Assembly (NCBI GenBank): GCA_041685915.1
Contig: JAWLEV010000095.1
Location: 1-9,416 of the forward strand
Length of the DNA stretch: 9,416 nucleotides
Direction of reading: 5' to 3'
From: JAWLEV01 sp041685915
GTDB lineage: Bacteria > Chloroflexota > Anaerolineae > UBA1429
Within the stretch, counting starts at the first letter, position 1; the number at the start of each line of letters is the position of its first letter. Below are positions 6,879 to 9,416 of the stretch, piece by piece. Position numbers and translations under genes: made by a program. The notes below the pieces were generated by a model. That model did not search any database. It saw only the letters and a list, made by a program, of their open reading frames with translations, and had not been told where the DNA came from.

Positions 6879-7919
6879 ATGGATAAAGAACGGCGCGTCA
6901 TCTATCTCGATCCCCGTAATCTGTTGCCCAGCCGGCAGAACGTGCGCTCCGATCCCGGCGATCTGGCACGGTTGGCCGACACGATTCGCGAGTTTGGGCT
7001 CCTGCAGCCTTTGGGCGTGCGGCCCGACGATCAGGGCTACCGTGTGGTCTATGGCAGTCGCAGGCGCAAGGCGGCCATAGATGCCGGACTGACCCGTGTG
7101 CCCTGCATCGTGCTGGACGACCTCACAGAGGCCGATGTGGTGGTCCAGCAGATGCTGGAGAATCTGCAGCGGCTGGACCTGGGGGATATGGAAAAAGCCC
7201 AGGCCTTTGAGCGCCTCTTTCAGCGGCTGACGGGCGAGGGCTTTTCGCCATCGGATGCACTGGAGGAGATGGGACGGATGTTGGGCCTCTCCTCGCGACA
7301 GATCCGCCGTTACCTGCGCCTGCGAGAACTTTGTCCCGAGGCACGGCATCTAGTGGCCGAGGGGGAACTGGGGGTCACCCACGGCCAGCACCTGGCGGGG
7401 ATCATGCCGGACGAGCGGCAGGCCCGGGTGGCCCAGTTGGCGGTGGAGGAGGGGCTCTCGGCGGCCGAACTGTCGCGGCTATGCACGGCCCTGCGTCACA
7501 ACGCCAATATCGATCCCAGCCTGGCCCTGCACACGCTGCGGCGCGGCGAGCGGGTGGCCGTCATCGAGGAGCGGTCGCGGCAGACGCCCCCCGCCATGCC
7601 CTCCCGTCCCCGCGTCGAGGAGGAAGACGAGGATCTCTGGGACGTGGAGGAGGGAGAAGAGGAGGCGGAGGAGGGGTTTGACACGTACGGACACCTTCAG
7701 CCATCCCCTTCCTCGGAGGAGCGCCTGCAAGAGATCGACTCGCTGGACGAGTTCGTGGACCAGGTGCAGCGCCTGACCCAATGTGTGGAAGGGGGACAGT
7801 TCCAGCGGATGCTGGCGGCAAATGAGGGCAGCGTGATCAAGGTGGGGCCTGTGGCGCGACAGTTGTGCTTCCTGGCCGACGCCGTCTCTGCCATCGTGGA
7901 TGCCGCGAGCAGGCGCTGA
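6879..7919 (+). CDS. ParB/Spo0J-family DNA-binding protein (orphan)
   Basis: This 346-residue ParB-family protein starts with the N-terminal domain: an LDPRNLLPSRQNVR strand and loop (10-23), DTIREFGLLQPLGVRP (34-49), the nucleotide-binding motif region YGSRRRKAA (58-66) and ENLQRLDL (94-101). A helix-turn-helix follows (about 124-150, LGLSSRQIRRYLRL). The central part (about 155-225) is helical and the tail contains a very acidic linker (247-265) before a helical C-terminus that may dimerise. In the canonical CTPase motif the Gly is followed by Glu (GERR); here it is GSRR, so CTP switching cannot be assumed. No parA and no palindromic parS-like TGTTTCACGTGAAACA is visible here, so a segregation role is not supported; a transcription or nucleoid role is as likely. 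The start is ATG with GAGGG 5 nt upstream; an upstream TTG at 6867 overlaps that site. Confidence 0.85.
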   Translation: MDKERRVIYLDPRNLLPSRQNVRSDPGDLARLADTIREFGLLQPLGVRPDDQGYRVVYGSRRRKAAIDAGLTRVPCIVLDDLTEADVVVQQMLENLQRLDLGDMEKAQAFERLFQRLTGEGFSPSDALEEMGRMLGLSSRQIRRYLRLRELCPEARHLVAEGELGVTHGQHLAGIMPDERQARVAQLAVEEGLSAAELSRLCTALRHNANIDPSLALHTLRRGERVAVIEERSRQTPPAMPSRPRVEEEDEDLWDVEEGEEEAEEGFDTYGHLQPSPSSEERLQEIDSLDEFVDQVQRLTQCVEGGQFQRMLAANEGSVIKVGPVARQLCFLADAVSAIVDAASRR

Positions 7920-7941
7920 TGCCCGTGATAGTGAGAGAGCG

Positions 7942-9162
7942 ATGACAGAAAAAAAAGTCTCCCTCGTAAAATGTGGCGATTATGATCCCGCCCGCATAGA
8001 GTCCGCCCTGCGGCGCAGCATTGAGCTGTTGGGGGGCATGGAGGTCTTTGTGGCGGCGGGGCAGCGCGTCCTCCTCAAGCCTAATCTGGTGCGGGCCGCG
8101 GAGCCGGAGCGGGCCGTCTCCACCCACCCCACGGTGGTGGCCGCCATGGCCAAACTCGTTCGCGAAGCCGGGGCCGTCCCCATCATCGTCGAGTCCCCGG
8201 GGGGACCCTACAACGCCGCTATCCTGCGGAGCACGTATGGTCGGACGGAGATGGATTGGGCGGCGGAGGTTGGGGGGGCGGAACTGAACTATGATGTGGA
8301 GGCCACCCAGGTCTCCCATCCCGAGGGCAACGTCCTGCGCAGGCTCGATGTGGTACAGCCTCTCCTCGAGGCGGACGCGGTGATCAACCTGGCCAAACTC
8401 AAGACCCACAATCTCACGGGTCTGACACTGGCGGTCAAGAACCTCTTTGGCCTGGTTCCGGGCATCGTCAAGATCGGCTATCACGCTAAACTGCAGGAGC
8501 GGCGGCTCTTTTGTGAGGGGTTGGTGGATATTTTTACCTACGTCCAGCCCGTGCTGAACGTCATGGATGCCGTGGTGGGCATGGAGGGACAGGGGCCCTC
8601 TGGCGGCGATCCACGGCCCCTGAACGCCCTCATCGCCGGCACCGACGCCCTGGCCGTGGACATGGTATCCGCCGCGTTGGTGGGCTATGACCCCCTGGAG
8701 GTCTTGACCACCAGGGTGGCCGCCGACCGGGGTCTGACCACGGGACGTCTGGAGGATATCGCCCTGGGGGGTGAGTCGTTGGACTCGCTGCGAGTGGACG
8801 ATTTCCGTCGGGGCGTGGAAGCCGACATCGATCCCGGTCTGCTGCCGGGCTTTGTGCGGCGTCTGGTGGGGCTGGACGGCTCCGCCCCGGAGGGCGAGGG
8901 GGCCGGCGGTGGGCTGATCCACACCCTGAGTCACGGCTGGATGTGGCGTCAGCTGGTGGCCATGCCCCACGCAGGCGAAAAGTGTACCGGCTGTGGCTAC
9001 TGCGTCGACCATTGCCCCGTGGGGGCCATCGAGATCGTGGAGGGCAAAGCCCACATGGACCCCCAGACGTGCATTCGCTGCTATTGCTGCCACGAACTGT
9101 GTCCCCAGTTGGCCGTAGAGTTGCGCAGGCCCCTGCTGGGCCGTCTTCTTCTCGGTGACTAA
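7942..9162 (+). CDS. DUF362 domain protein with C-terminal 2x[4Fe-4S] ferredoxin domain
   Basis: This 406-residue cytoplasmic iron-sulfur protein has a DUF362 domain (about 1-300) and a C-terminal ferredoxin domain. The DUF362 part shows RVLLKPNLV (42-50), STHPTVV (60-66), KTHNLTGLTLAVKNLFG (154-170) and GMEGQGPSGG (213-222). The two clusters are C348-x2-C351-x2-C354-x3-C358-P and C377-x2-C380-x2-C383-x3-C387-P, with an extra Cys382 in the second. The biochemical role of DUF362 proteins is unsettled; the clusters point to electron transfer to or from a site in the DUF362 domain. The ATG has only a weak GAGAG-type site. A further in-frame ATG at 7900 lies inside parB and is unlikely. The 22-bp gap to parB suggests co-transcription. 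Its stop codon overlaps that of the convergent peptidase gene. Confidence 0.88.
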   Translation: MTEKKVSLVKCGDYDPARIESALRRSIELLGGMEVFVAAGQRVLLKPNLVRAAEPERAVSTHPTVVAAMAKLVREAGAVPIIVESPGGPYNAAILRSTYGRTEMDWAAEVGGAELNYDVEATQVSHPEGNVLRRLDVVQPLLEADAVINLAKLKTHNLTGLTLAVKNLFGLVPGIVKIGYHAKLQERRLFCEGLVDIFTYVQPVLNVMDAVVGMEGQGPSGGDPRPLNALIAGTDALAVDMVSAALVGYDPLEVLTTRVAADRGLTTGRLEDIALGGESLDSLRVDDFRRGVEADIDPGLLPGFVRRLVGLDGSAPEGEGAGGGLIHTLSHGWMWRQLVAMPHAGEKCTGCGYCVDHCPVGAIEIVEGKAHMDPQTCIRCYCCHELCPQLAVELRRPLLGRLLLGD

Positions 9163-9416
9163 TCGAGGAAATCCAGGGAAAAGTCCGCCCTCACGTCTCT
9201 GACAAACTGCTCCAACACCGTCACTGCGCCCACGGCATCGTTCAGATCCAGGGTGCACACGGGGGTGTGCGAATACCGTCGCGCCAGGCCGATGCCCGCC
9301 GTGGGCACGCCCCGGCGGCTGAGGTGGATGGCTCCTGCGTCGGTGCCCGCCTTGCCCACGATGGTGCAGGGCTGTAGGGTGATGCCGCAGGTGTCGGCGG
9401 CGCGTCGCAGATGGGC
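9159..9416 (-). CDS. M42-family metalloaminopeptidase, C-terminal part
   Basis: This reading frame is open to the right edge, so the gene starts beyond the window; 85 codons are seen. The peptide has GTDAGAIHLSRRGVPTAGIG, then RYSHTPV and a helix typical of the end of M42 (glutamyl aminopeptidase/TET-like, formerly cellulase M) enzymes, which cut N-terminal residues from peptides in large cytoplasmic oligomers. The His in RYSHTPV is the expected last metal ligand of the family, and the GTDAG motif is also conserved. The remaining metal ligands and the catalytic Glu lie outside. An endoglucanase annotation, common for these, would be a misnomer. Confidence 0.85.
   Translation of the reverse strand, partial: AHLRRAADTCGITLQPCTIVGKAGTDAGAIHLSRRGVPTAGIGLARRYSHTPVCTLDLNDAVGAVTVLEQFVRDVRADFSLDFLD

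Noticed and set aside
7837..9258. 473-codon minus-strand frame covering the DUF362 gene
   Set aside because: It is a mirror of a G+C-rich coding region; the opposite strand encodes two perfect ferredoxin cluster motifs and DUF362 motifs.

Overview
This 9.4 kb window is G+C-rich bacterial chromosome with a strong G/C bias at third codon positions. It carries eight protein genes, the last cut by the window edge. The mix (isoamylase-type GlgX, an L-fucose-isomerase-family sugar isomerase, a LarA-family nickel racemase, a small nitroreductase, a DegV lipid-binding protein, an orphan ParB, a DUF362-ferredoxin fusion and an M42 aminopeptidase) suits an anaerobic or facultative heterotroph. Chloroflexota (Anaerolineae-like) or a G+C-rich Firmicute would fit, but there is no rRNA or marker gene, so this is only an inference. 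I see no tRNA, rRNA, CRISPR, transposase, prophage or recognisable defence genes.

Layout: glgX (+) runs from the left edge and ends at a hairpin that it shares with the convergent isomerase gene (-). Behind the isomerase, on the same strand, lies the larA-like gene. The isomerase has its own near-consensus promoter, whose -35 box overlaps the larA stop codon. larA is divergent from a nitroreductase gene (+) that ends in a clear rho-independent terminator. Convergent to it is a degV-family gene (-). The degV upstream region is an A+T-richer divergent spacer leading to a ParB-family gene (+), followed 22 bp later by the DUF362-ferredoxin gene (+). The stop codon of the DUF362 gene overlaps that of a convergent M42 peptidase gene (-), which continues past the right edge.

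Working together: the genes mostly look like a series of short, separately promoted units rather than one pathway. The clearest functional pairing is the sugar isomerase with the LarA-like racemase/epimerase: both act by proton or hydride transfer next to a hydroxyl/carbonyl, and they may serve one sugar or sugar-acid catabolic route. GlgX is central glycogen metabolism. parB and the DUF362 gene are probably co-transcribed, for no obvious reason.

The most interesting observation is that the LarA-like protein and the DUF362 protein, in different units, share an ungapped 25-residue segment beginning LEAD and containing H-x3-G-x5-K. In LarA this segment holds the catalytic His and the Lys that tethers the nickel-pincer cofactor. 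Other landmarks before and after it are also similar. This suggests a remote relationship between DUF362 and the LarA fold, and is worth testing.
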